From an uncultured Anaerolineae bacterium (GTDB lineage: Bacteria; Chloroflexota; Anaerolineae; Anaerolineales; Villigracilaceae), in contig CAKZJX010000042.1 in the NCBI GenBank assembly GCA_937120535.1, positions 1 to 64,000 of the forward strand: DNA of 64,000 nt. Direction: 5' to 3'. Of the stretch, positions 24,310 through 32,296 are shown piece by piece. How positions within the stretch are numbered: position 1 is the first letter of the stretch; every line of letters starts with the position of its first letter. The position numbers and the translations under genes are program-made. The notes under the pieces were generated by a model. The model worked only from the letters and a program-made list of their open reading frames with translations. It ran no database searches and was not told the origin of the DNA.

Positions 24310-25227
24310 TCACCACAGTCCACGACCCACCACCTCAACAACCATCCCTAGCCAAAACAACAGGCTAAACCAGAGTGCTGTCTGCGCAGTGCCAGACAGC
24401 GCTGCGTTCAGCGAACGTCCGCCCTCCCTCCATACGATTTGGGCTGAACGAAGGGCGAAAGGCAACGAAAACCACGTCAACCATCCCGCCCATGGAATCA
24501 CCCCCAGCATCGCTGCTATCGGAACAGAAAGATACGCAACCGCCAGGCACAACCCATACTCCAGGCGCGTGCCCCGCTCGCCCAAATACACCGCCAGCGT
24601 ATACTTTCCCGCCGCCCGGTCGCTCTCCCGATCCCGCAAATTGTTCACCACCAGGATCGCTGTAACGATCAACCCGATCGGCAACGCCATCCACCACGCC
24701 GCCGGCCCTGTGGTGCCAGCCTGAACGAAATACGTCCCCACCACTGCCACTGGGCCGAAGAAAATAAAAACGAACACATCCCCCAGCCCATAATACCCAA
24801 ACGGAAAAGGGCCGCCGGTGTACGCCAACGCCGAAAGAATCGCCGCCACGCCTAAAGCGATCACTACCCAACCGCGCAGCGCGGCCAAATATAACCCGGC
24901 TACCGCCGCCAGTCCAAAGATCACCCACAACCCCCGTTTGGCCTGCGCAGGCGTCAGCCAGCCGGCCTGCGTCACCCGCAGCGGCCCTTGGCGATCGGCG
25001 GTATCGGCGCCGCGCTCAAAATCGAACACATCGTTGGCCACATTGCTCCCCATCTGCAGCAACAGCGCCACCACCAACGCCGCCAGCGCCGGCAACGGCT
25101 GAAACACCCCATCCCTCCATGCCAAAGCACACCCCATCACCACGCCCGAAACCGCGGCCAGCAACGTCCGCGGACGAACCGCCAACCACCAAATCTGAAA
25201 CGGCGAAGGTCTGGTTGCAGAAGACAT
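24310..25227 (-). CDS. menA: 1,4-dihydroxy-2-naphthoate polyprenyltransferase
   Basis: 305 residues from an ATG at 25227; the longer reading from 25374 passes through a minus-strand TATAAT, so is unlikely. UbiA fold with the motifs MGSNVANDVFDFERGAD (about 60-75) and VVNNLRDRESDRAAGK, the second being typical of MenA. It attaches the polyprenyl chain to dihydroxynaphthoate in menaquinone synthesis. It is divergent from the ubiE/menG gene, the next step of the pathway, with face-away TATAAT boxes at 25275-25270 and 25323-25328. The pairing supports the MenA assignment over other UbiA enzymes. Confidence 0.88.
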   Translation of the reverse strand: MSSATRPSPFQIWWLAVRPRTLLAAVSGVVMGCALAWRDGVFQPLPALAALVVALLLQMGSNVANDVFDFERGADTADRQGPLRVTQAGWLTPAQAKRGLWVIFGLAAVAGLYLAALRGWVVIALGVAAILSALAYTGGPFPFGYYGLGDVFVFIFFGPVAVVGTYFVQAGTTGPAAWWMALPIGLIVTAILVVNNLRDRESDRAAGKYTLAVYLGERGTRLEYGLCLAVAYLSVPIAAMLGVIPWAGWLTWFSLPFALRSAQIVWREGGRSLNAALSGTAQTALWFSLLFWLGMVVEVVGRGLW

Positions 25228-25361
25228 ATTCGACCCAACAAACCTAAGGCTTCCTAGAACGGTCACGATTATACCCATCTTCACATCCCTGTGCACCCTA
25301 GCTCTCCGTGCGCTAAGCCCGAGTATAATTATCCCCAATTTCCTCTCCTTTCTCCACGCCC

Positions 25362-26057
25362 ATGTCCCTCCCATCGCCCTCTGAACGCCCCCGTTACGTT
25401 CAAGCGCTCTTCACCCGCATTGCCCGGCGGTACGACTTGATGAACCGCCTGATGACCGGCTACCAAGACCAGCGCTGGCGGAGCGAAGTCATCCGTCGGG
25501 CCCGCCTGCATGCCGGCGACCTCTTGCTCGACCTAGGGGCCGGCACCGGCGACCTGGCCTACGAAGCCCTTCGCCAACAACCTCAAGCGCGCGTGGTCGC
25601 CGCCGACTTTACCCTCGAAATGATGCGCGTTGGCCGACACAATCGCTCCGGCCCCCACTGGTCAGCCGCCGATGCCCTCCACCTCCCCTTCCCCAACTCC
25701 ACCTTCGACGCTGCCGTCTCTGGCTTCCTGATCCGCAACGTGAGCGACCCGCTCCGCTGCCTCCGAGAACAACACCGCGTCCTCAAACCCGGCGGCCGCA
25801 TCGTCATCCTCGACACCACGCGCCCTCGGTCCCACCTCCTCTCCCCGCTCATCCGACTCCACATGCATTTCATCATCCCTCTCCTGGGCTGGCTACTCAC
25901 CGGTGACCCCGATGCCTATCATTACCTCTCCCACTCCACCGAAACCTTCTTCACCGCCGAACACCTAGCTGTCCTCCTCGCCTTCGCAGGATTCCAGCGA
26001 ATTGGCTTCCGACGAACCATGTTCGGCACCGTTGCCATCCACTGGGCAGAAAAATAA
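25362..26057 (+). CDS. menG: Demethylmenaquinone methyltransferase
   Basis: 231 residues, the usual size. SAM-binding motif LLLDLGAGTGDLAYEAL at about 48-64. UbiE-type segments include FTRIARRYDLMNRLMTGYQDQRWR near the start and VLKPGGRIVILDTTRP. FLIRNVSDPLRCL replaces the common GLRNV motif. It methylates demethylmenaquinone at C-2, after MenA. The start is 33 nt after a TATAAT and lacks a clear ribosome site. It heads a short plus-strand run with the thioesterase 19 nt downstream. Confidence 0.92.
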   Translation: MSLPSPSERPRYVQALFTRIARRYDLMNRLMTGYQDQRWRSEVIRRARLHAGDLLLDLGAGTGDLAYEALRQQPQARVVAADFTLEMMRVGRHNRSGPHWSAADALHLPFPNSTFDAAVSGFLIRNVSDPLRCLREQHRVLKPGGRIVILDTTRPRSHLLSPLIRLHMHFIIPLLGWLLTGDPDAYHYLSHSTETFFTAEHLAVLLAFAGFQRIGFRRTMFGTVAIHWAEK

Positions 26058-26076
26058 CCCTCCCTAGACGCCACCG

Positions 26077-26544
26077 ATGACCGCCAAACAACCCAACTCT
26101 CGTCACTGCTTTGTATGCGGGCTCGAAAACCCGTTCGGCCTGCGCATCCACTTCTACGAAACTGCGCCCGATGAAGTCACAGCCCACTTCACCGCCCCCG
26201 AACACTACCAAGGCTACCCAGGCATCCTCCATGGCGGCATCACCGCCGCCATCCTCGACGAAGCCGCCGGCCGGGCCTTCATGGGCACCGATCCAGCCAC
26301 CTCCACCTTCATGTACACCGCTGAACTGCGCATCAAATACCGCCACAAAATCCCCATCGGTCAGCCCCTGCGCATCGTGGGCAAACGCGTTCGGCGTAAA
26401 CGCCGCCTAGCCGAAGCCTTTGCCGCCATCTACGACTCCCAAGGTCAACTCCTGGCCGAAGCCACCGCCCTCCTGGTGGACCTCCCCCAACAACCGGCCC
26501 CAGAAGAACGAGAACGGCTAGGATGGCGCGTCTACCCCGAATAA
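26077..26544 (+). CDS. PaaI-like thioesterase (hot-dog fold)
   Basis: 155 residues. CFVCGLENPFGLRIHFYE at 11-28 has a CX2C pair common in this subgroup, and the 4HBT-type core is GYPGILHGGITAAILDEAAGRA (about 48-69) with the HGG motif. The family hydrolyses acyl-CoA or similar thioesters. It follows menG by 19 nt, and in menaquinone synthesis a thioesterase releases dihydroxynaphthoate from its CoA ester. A role there is plausible but not shown, because many such enzymes have other substrates. Confidence 0.82.
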   Translation: MTAKQPNSRHCFVCGLENPFGLRIHFYETAPDEVTAHFTAPEHYQGYPGILHGGITAAILDEAAGRAFMGTDPATSTFMYTAELRIKYRHKIPIGQPLRIVGKRVRRKRRLAEAFAAIYDSQGQLLAEATALLVDLPQQPAPEERERLGWRVYPE

Positions 26545-26672
26545 CCTCCACCTCCCCCGATCGCTCCCCACCCCCGAATTTCTCCTTGGCGCTTCCCACC
26601 CCGCCCGAGGTGCTTGTTTGCCCCTCCACTCTCCCTCGCCCGATCGTCCCATACTCAAAATACCCGCCGACC

Positions 26673-27527
26673 ATGGCCATCATCCATCTAGAACACCTAC
26701 AAACCCACCGCGCCCGAACCTTCAACCTACCGCCCCATCGTCCCCTAAGCACCTCAAAACAAGCCCAACGCTTCCTCGAAGCGCGTGGCTTCATCTTCTT
26801 TTGGCCAGTCAAAGGCATCGACCTACCCTCGCTCTGGACGGCCGTGGCCGGCGACCGCCCTGTAGCCGCTCAACACGACGACCCCGGCCACATCACCTGG
26901 AGCTGGAAAGACGACGCCCTGGGCAAAAAGCGCTGGTACTACGCCAAAATCCTCCACCGCAAAGCCACCCTGATCTCCCTGGCTGACCTCCCCTACTTCT
27001 ACGCCCTCTCCGCAAACTACGGCTCCCCCGAAGAAGACTACCTGCTCGCCTATCGCGAAGGCCGGTTGACTCAGGCCGCCAAACAGATCTACGAAGCCTT
27101 GCTGGAACACGGCCCCTTGCATTCCATTGAACTGCGTCACGCCGCCAAACTCAGCAACGCTCGCGACTCAGAATATCACCGCGGCCTAGAAGACCTGCAA
27201 GCCGACTTCAAAATCCTGCCGGTCGGCATTGCCGAGGCCGGCGCTTGGCGCTACGCCTACATCTACGACCTCACCCACCGCCACTTCCCAGACCTGATCG
27301 ACCGGGCGCGCTCGATCTCCGAAGCGGCCGCCCGTCAAAAACTGGAGGTCCGCTACCTCGATTCCGTCGGCGCCACACAGTTGCCCCACCTCACCCGCCT
27401 GTTCGGCTGGTCCAACGAACTTGTCGAGCAAACCCTGCACCATCTGATCCTCGAAGGGAGGATCATCCAAGCTGCTCATCCTCAACACCCTGGAACCTGG
27501 CTGACCTTGCCCTCCCTGATCGAGTGA
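26673..27527 (+). CDS. AlkZ/YcaQ-related winged-helix protein
   Basis: 284 residues from an internal ATG; the longer ORF from 26523 overlaps the thioesterase and adds a Pro-rich unlikely N-terminus. It shows QAQRFLEARGFIFFWPVKGIDLPSLWTA, a KKRWYYAKILH segment and a central helical region ending in winged-helix-like patterns. This resembles proteins annotated as AlkZ-related, distant kin of the YcaQ/AlkZ crosslink glycosylases. The catalytic QxQ or QxD motif of true AlkZ was not seen, so glycosylase activity is unproven. It ends 2 bp from the convergent DNRLRE gene. Confidence 0.65.
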   Translation: MAIIHLEHLQTHRARTFNLPPHRPLSTSKQAQRFLEARGFIFFWPVKGIDLPSLWTAVAGDRPVAAQHDDPGHITWSWKDDALGKKRWYYAKILHRKATLISLADLPYFYALSANYGSPEEDYLLAYREGRLTQAAKQIYEALLEHGPLHSIELRHAAKLSNARDSEYHRGLEDLQADFKILPVGIAEAGAWRYAYIYDLTHRHFPDLIDRARSISEAAARQKLEVRYLDSVGATQLPHLTRLFGWSNELVEQTLHHLILEGRIIQAAHPQHPGTWLTLPSLIE

Positions 27528-27528
27528 C

Positions 27529-29487
27529 TCAGGGCACTTCATATTCAACGATCAAGCGTGGCCGATTGTCTTCCGACGCATTGCCGCTAAACAGGGACAG
27601 GATGTTGGCTAGGCGGTTATTGTTATCGTCCAGGCGGAAGCGCAAACGAATCTGGGTGAGGCCGGTCAAATTGATGTGGGATCTCGCGCTGCTTAGATCC
27701 AGCGTATACCAATCAGAAGTTAGGTCAGGCCTCAACGGTCCTATGATCTGGTGGGCGCCGCCGCGCCAATCGGTAAGTTGCAGGGATCGATTGTTGCTAA
27801 ACGCTCCTCTGCGCAGATCAACCATGAATCCACCCAACAGGCTCACCGGATCCCCATTGCCGATCACAGCGGAGCGCTTGATCCGTAGCTTCACATTCAC
27901 CACCCTGGCATGATCTGGCAACCCCGAAGTGTCAAACGAGAGAACGGCCCGATACTGGCGATTGTCTGAATCATCGCCCAAGCGGAGCGTCACAGCACCA
28001 GCGTTCAGGGAACCAGCGGCATTCCCGTTTTCCTGATTTTCCAATAGCCAACCATCCTGGTCGCCGATAGACAGCGCCTGGAATGAATTCAATGGCCGGC
28101 CAAATACGATGGTTAGCCGTGGACGGCCCTGAGCATTCCAATCCCCCGTATCCGACGAGACAAAGTACTTGCCGGAATGATAATTGCTGTCTGCCGAATA
28201 CACCGCTAGCCGCAAATGCGTTTCCCCGGCTGCGTAGGCCTTCGCTACAGCATAACCGATATTCCAATCATACCGAACCCCGGGCCAATTCACCGGCTCC
28301 AAGATCGGTTGTACCCAGCATTGGCTGACGTTCTCATAAGCCAACGGCGCGTTATTCCAGTTCAGCGTAGGTTCTGTCCAATCGTCTCGCACTGTGAACA
28401 CCTGAATGAGCGAAGGCGTGCGCTCCTCGGGCGCGCCAGCCCCCCCCCAAAGATACAAAGTCAACGTGGCCGAGCGGATCACTGTTCCGGGCGGTTGGGC
28501 CGGCAACGGGAAGGTAATATAGTACTTGGAAAAACACGGCCAATCTGCCAGGTCGGACTGATTTTGGATATTGAAATCGCCGTATTCTTCCCCACTCGGG
28601 AAGGTGTAATACACTCGTTCCCCCCACTCCGTCCAAAAGTCCATGCCATCCCCACAGTTCGCATAGCCGCCTACGCCGCCGTCGGGAACCTCAGAATTAT
28701 TCGCATCGCGGTGATAAACCACCGCCTGACTGTGCACTGCCGTAGGCCCTGGCAGATATTTGGGCAAGCCAAAGTGCAACCTTGCCCAGGTGACCGGTCG
28801 ATCAGGTGCCATGCCGTCGGGATAGACTTTGTCGGGAATAGGCGTGCCAGCTGCGTTGTCCCGATCGTGCACTTCCAGGGCAATGCCCCAGGTTTGACCG
28901 TGGGGCGTAGAAGATACCCCAAGCGAAGCGAAGGGGATGCGGAAGGTCATCGCCCAGCCTCGATCGTCGCGGTGGTTGTTCCACGAGTCGCCGCGCCAAC
29001 CAGGCTTGGTTGTGAAGGCAATCGAGGCGGTCTCCCAAGTCGTTCCATTGCCGCGTTGGGCCAAGATATAGCGCGAGTCGTGAGTGGGAGCTGGACGAGA
29101 TTGAGAGATGAAGCGATAGGCATTTGAACCAGGTACCTCCCCTACGTTGCCGGTCGTGCTCAGATAGAGCGTCACTGCATCCCAGTTGGTTAGATCGCTC
29201 GCCGAGGGCGTCTCGTCGTACCACAGCCTACGATCGAAGACCGCCACATACACCCATAGTTCGCTCCCGTAGTAGGCGATACGAACATCGGTGAAATTCT
29301 CGGTCGGAGTGATACGTCCGAACCAGAAAATGGCAGCTTCGCTAAACTTATCAACAAAAGTGGGACCGAAATAGGGAACATTCACGATAGGGGCCTCAGT
29401 GTTTTCCCCATCGGCATCAGCCGGCCGGCCAAATGGCAGACCAAGCAAGACCATCAAAACAAGAACCAGAGAAATTCTTCGAATCAT
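27529..29487 (-). CDS. Secreted DNRLRE-domain surface protein with G9 tract
   Basis: About 652 residues from the ATG after AAAGGATGTGTGCC. Signal peptide MIRRISLVLVLMVLLGLPFG. Residues about 30-220 look like a CBM9-type beta sandwich (VYVAVFDRRLWYDE, GWAMTFRIPFASLG). Two DNRLRE-like modules follow: one at about 275-460 with DWTEPTLNWNNAP, one at about 470-652 ending RPRLIVEYEVP. It is probably exposed on the cell surface or released. A run of nine G on the coding strand (plus 28440-28448) lies in the codons for LWGGAGAP, so slippage could switch the gene off. No catalytic motif recognised. Confidence 0.78.
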   Translation of the reverse strand: MIRRISLVLVLMVLLGLPFGRPADADGENTEAPIVNVPYFGPTFVDKFSEAAIFWFGRITPTENFTDVRIAYYGSELWVYVAVFDRRLWYDETPSASDLTNWDAVTLYLSTTGNVGEVPGSNAYRFISQSRPAPTHDSRYILAQRGNGTTWETASIAFTTKPGWRGDSWNNHRDDRGWAMTFRIPFASLGVSSTPHGQTWGIALEVHDRDNAAGTPIPDKVYPDGMAPDRPVTWARLHFGLPKYLPGPTAVHSQAVVYHRDANNSEVPDGGVGGYANCGDGMDFWTEWGERVYYTFPSGEEYGDFNIQNQSDLADWPCFSKYYITFPLPAQPPGTVIRSATLTLYLWGGAGAPEERTPSLIQVFTVRDDWTEPTLNWNNAPLAYENVSQCWVQPILEPVNWPGVRYDWNIGYAVAKAYAAGETHLRLAVYSADSNYHSGKYFVSSDTGDWNAQGRPRLTIVFGRPLNSFQALSIGDQDGWLLENQENGNAAGSLNAGAVTLRLGDDSDNRQYRAVLSFDTSGLPDHARVVNVKLRIKRSAVIGNGDPVSLLGGFMVDLRRGAFSNNRSLQLTDWRGGAHQIIGPLRPDLTSDWYTLDLSSARSHINLTGLTQIRLRFRLDDNNNRLANILSLFSGNASEDNRPRLIVEYEVP

Positions 29488-29717
29488 GGCACACATCCTT
29501 TCCCAATCCAATTCATCGCCGGCCCGGGCCGGCCAAACAACATATCAGATGCCGCCATCTCAAATTATGCAAAGTTCCTGTGAAGAACACAATCCTACCT
29601 TTGGGGGAAAACACTCTTCACTTCTGTTAGGCGAGGGCACATCAACATCGAATACAGAATGGCTTCCAAAACCATGTTTCTGCTCTAGGTTGTGCAGACC
29701 TACCCACATCGAGTAAA

Positions 29718-30350
29718 ATGACGTTCGTGGACGTGCCACGACAGGAATTTTGGCGAACGTTGTATCAGCTAACCGTCGGGATCTTGATCGGCCTGATCAT
29801 AGGCGGGTTCATCTGGTTAATAGGGCGTTCACCGCGCGGCCAGGCTGTTGAACTTTTGCCTGCACCTACAGCGGCGCCACTAATAGTGGATGTGACCGGC
29901 GCAGTGTTGCGGCCGGGGGTATACGAACTGCCTCATGGCAGCCGGGTAAAAGATGCCATCGAAGCGGCCGGCGGCTTGCTGGCAGAGGCCGATCGCTCCA
30001 ACCTTAACTTGGCCGCGCCCCTAGACGACGGTCAACGCCTGGACATCCCATTTCTGCTAGGCATGGAGCCTACGCCGGCGATCCCTCGGGCCGGAGGTTC
30101 CGAATCCGGTGGTCAACCGAATGAACCGACCGCCAAGATCAACATCAACACGGCCACCCTCGAAGAACTGATCACCCTTCCGGGCATTGGGCCCACCTTG
30201 GCCCAGCGTATCATTGACTACCGAAACACCTATGGCGAGTTCTATTTCATTGAAGACATCATAAACGTCCCCGGCATCGGCCCGAAGACATTCGAGCGAA
30301 TTCAAGATTTGATCATGACCGGCTACGAAGACGAAGGGTTCGAAGAGTGA
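29718..30350 (+). CDS. ComEA-like protein: membrane anchor, SLBB and helix-hairpin-helix domains
   Basis: 210 residues. One membrane segment at about 18-36, an SLBB domain with VDVTGAVLRPGVYELPHGSRVKDAIEAAGG (about 57-86), and a ComEA helix-hairpin-helix with ININTATLEELITLPGIGPTLAQRIIDYR (about 140-169) and a second VPGIGPKTFERI. Order and size match DNA receptors of competence systems, in which the outer domain binds incoming double-stranded DNA. No other competence gene is near; ComEC would be its expected partner. Confidence 0.9.
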   Translation: MTFVDVPRQEFWRTLYQLTVGILIGLIIGGFIWLIGRSPRGQAVELLPAPTAAPLIVDVTGAVLRPGVYELPHGSRVKDAIEAAGGLLAEADRSNLNLAAPLDDGQRLDIPFLLGMEPTPAIPRAGGSESGGQPNEPTAKININTATLEELITLPGIGPTLAQRIIDYRNTYGEFYFIEDIINVPGIGPKTFERIQDLIMTGYEDEGFEE

Positions 30351-30366
30351 GTTGCCGGCCAGTGAA

Positions 30367-31155
30367 CTAAGAGGCCAAACGTCGGCCATACAGCCACTTC
30401 TCCAGCCGGCCCGACCCTAACCCCGACGTCTCCACCCCTAACACCAAGAGCACGCCAGCAGCAATCCAGGCAGCAATGACTACAGGCATGGCGCTCTGCT
30501 TAACGGCGATCCCGACGAACGACCAAACCAACACCAGCAGATAAGCCGTATCGCGGCGCGTCCGGGCCATCATCCATCCCAACCACGAAGCGATAGCGAT
30601 CAAGATCACCGCCCAAATCGGCCCCGAGACACCCCAGCCATCCCATCCGATCCAATACAACCAATCCGAAATGTTCGCTACTGTCGCCACTGTGATCCAC
30701 CCTAGATAGATACTAAAGGGAACATCTACTGACCAACGCTCAAGCCAAGTTGCCGGCCCTCGGTTTACATCCAACCGAAGATACGCAGCCACCAGCAAGC
30801 CCAGCAAGGTCAACATGATCACCACGCTCCAGCCGAACCAATTGTAGTGCCACGCAAACAACCAAGCCGCATTGGCCAAGCCACTTAGCGCAAAAAGATA
30901 TCCCAACCGACGCAACCGTGGGTTTTCTTGCTGAGAGGGAAGAAACTGAAAAACCACAAACGCCAGCCATCCTAAATAGATCACCCCCCAGATCGAAAAC
31001 ACATACCCGGCCGGCACGAAGTACACCGGAAACCGATCCGAAATCTCGGCTGTAGTCTGCCCGTTCAGGGGAAGCAGAGAAGCCAACAAATTCACAATCA
31101 AAGCCAAAACAACAGAAAACAGATTAGCAAATTGTCGAATTCTATCTCTCATCAA
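30367..31155 (-). CDS. Tryptophan-rich membrane protein related to TspO/MBR
   Basis: 262 residues with about eight membrane segments and many Trp. The segment PVYFVPAGYVFSIWGVIYLGWLAFVVFQF (about 42-70) and WLFAWHYNWFGWSV are like the TspO family, but the protein is about 100 residues longer than classical TspO. TspO proteins bind porphyrins and affect stress and pigment metabolism. Its position beside crtB suggests a link with carotenoid or light response. It is convergent with the ComEA-like gene and 52 bp downstream of crtB, perhaps on the same transcript. Confidence 0.72.
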   Translation of the reverse strand: MMRDRIRQFANLFSVVLALIVNLLASLLPLNGQTTAEISDRFPVYFVPAGYVFSIWGVIYLGWLAFVVFQFLPSQQENPRLRRLGYLFALSGLANAAWLFAWHYNWFGWSVVIMLTLLGLLVAAYLRLDVNRGPATWLERWSVDVPFSIYLGWITVATVANISDWLYWIGWDGWGVSGPIWAVILIAIASWLGWMMARTRRDTAYLLVLVWSFVGIAVKQSAMPVVIAAWIAAGVLLVLGVETSGLGSGRLEKWLYGRRLAS

Positions 31156-31207
31156 AGGATCCTTTACACTATACCTTAGTCCGTCAGTCCGCTTGCAGGC
31201 CGACGCA

Positions 31208-32161
31208 CTAATCGGATAAAGTGGTCAACTTCCACCAAATGGTCGGCAGGCGTTTTGCCTTCTGCCAAAAGCTCAGGGATGCCCTTCGGCGAAAGACATC
31301 GTAGTCATTCTGCTCGATCACATCCAGGATTCCCTGATAGAGCACAGAGGCTGCTGCCACGGCAAACTGTCCATCTCTCTCCAACAGGCGAACCCCCTCC
31401 CACGCCTCCGCATACAATCGGCGAACACGTTTGATCTGAAATTGCATGAAACGCCGCCAGCGAGGATCCACCTCCTCTCGCTCGATATCCGTTTCCGAGA
31501 TCCCAAACGTAAGCATGTCCTCTCGTGGAAGATAAATGCGACCCTGGCGATAATCCTCACCGACATCGCGCAAAATGTTCGTCATCTGGAGTGCCACGCC
31601 GAGTTTAATTGCATACGGAATTGCTTCAGGAGCCCAGAACCCGATGATGTACATGCTCATCAACCCCACAGTAGAAGCGACACTGTAGCAGTATGTTGCC
31701 AGCTCGTCAAAGGTGGCATAGCGAGTCTGACGCAGATCGCGTTGCACACCATCGATCAACTGAAGAGCATACTGACGGGGAATCGAATAGCGGATCAGGG
31801 TATCCACCCAAGCCAAAGCCACCGGATTGGCGTCGGGAACAGAAGCGGTCTGGGTGACCGTTCTCCAGTAATCCAAGCCAGCTTCTGGGTCCCCCACCTC
31901 TGATACTTCGTCCACCAGATCGTCCACCGTCCGGCAGAAGGCATACAGGGCGCGCACCGCCAAGCGTTTCTCCTCCGGCAAAAAAGCTGAGGCAAAATAG
32001 AAGGATTTGCTGTGTTTGGCGGCGATCTGCTCTGCGTGCCGATAAGCATGATTCAGCGAGTCATCGCCGGCCCAGTAAGAAAAGATCGGTCCATTCGTCG
32101 TCATAGGCATAGGATGAGCTAGGGTTATCAAGCGTTGTTCCCAATTGGCATGGGCAGACAT
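31208..32161 (-). CDS. crtB: Phytoene synthase
   Basis: 317 residues from the ATG after GAGGAGATGCTTG; upstream in-frame codons pass through the promoter. The two Asp-rich motifs are present, FCRTVDDLVDE (about 75-85) and TNILRDVGEDYRQGRIYLP (about 200-218), as in trans-isoprenyl head-to-head synthases. SKSFYFASAFLPEEKR is also typical. It condenses two geranylgeranyl diphosphates to phytoene. It is divergent from crtI, sharing a 135 bp regulatory region with TTGACA-N16-TACAAT of its own. Confidence 0.95.
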   Translation of the reverse strand: MSAHANWEQRLITLAHPMPMTTNGPIFSYWAGDDSLNHAYRHAEQIAAKHSKSFYFASAFLPEEKRLAVRALYAFCRTVDDLVDEVSEVGDPEAGLDYWRTVTQTASVPDANPVALAWVDTLIRYSIPRQYALQLIDGVQRDLRQTRYATFDELATYCYSVASTVGLMSMYIIGFWAPEAIPYAIKLGVALQMTNILRDVGEDYRQGRIYLPREDMLTFGISETDIEREEVDPRWRRFMQFQIKRVRRLYAEAWEGVRLLERDGQFAVAAASVLYQGILDVIEQNDYDVFRRRASLSFWQKAKRLPTIWWKLTTLSD

Positions 32162-32196
32162 CAAGCATCTCCTCGACGTCAAGGATATCTGGGCAA

Positions 32197-32224
32197 ATTG
32201 TACAGATTCTGTAAATTTTGTCAA
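32197..32224 (-). promoter_or_regulatory. crtB promoter
   Basis: On the minus strand TTGACA (32224-32219), 16 bp spacer, TACAAT (32202-32197). The 14-mer CTTGACAAAATTTA is shared with the divergent crtI promoter as an inverted repeat, suggesting one regulator for both. A TGTACA core lies in the spacer/-10 area. Confidence 0.85.
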
Positions 32225-32243
32225 GGTTTTGCAAATAAAAATC

Positions 32244-32271
32244 TTGACAAAATTTAGACATCCTGTATAAT
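32244..32271 (+). promoter_or_regulatory. crtI promoter with probable CarH-type tandem operator
   Basis: Perfect TTGACA (32244-32249), 16 bp spacer, perfect TATAAT (32266-32271). TTGACA, TAGACA (32255-32260) and TATAAT recur at exactly 11 bp intervals, close to the TnnACA tandem repeats known for Thermus CarH, which spans the -35 to -10 region. Binding there would block RNA polymerase in the dark. The regulator gene is 1.6 kb downstream. Promoter certain by consensus; operator inferred. Confidence 0.85.
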
Positions 32272-32296
32272 GCGTGCACAACAAGGAGAACCTCCC

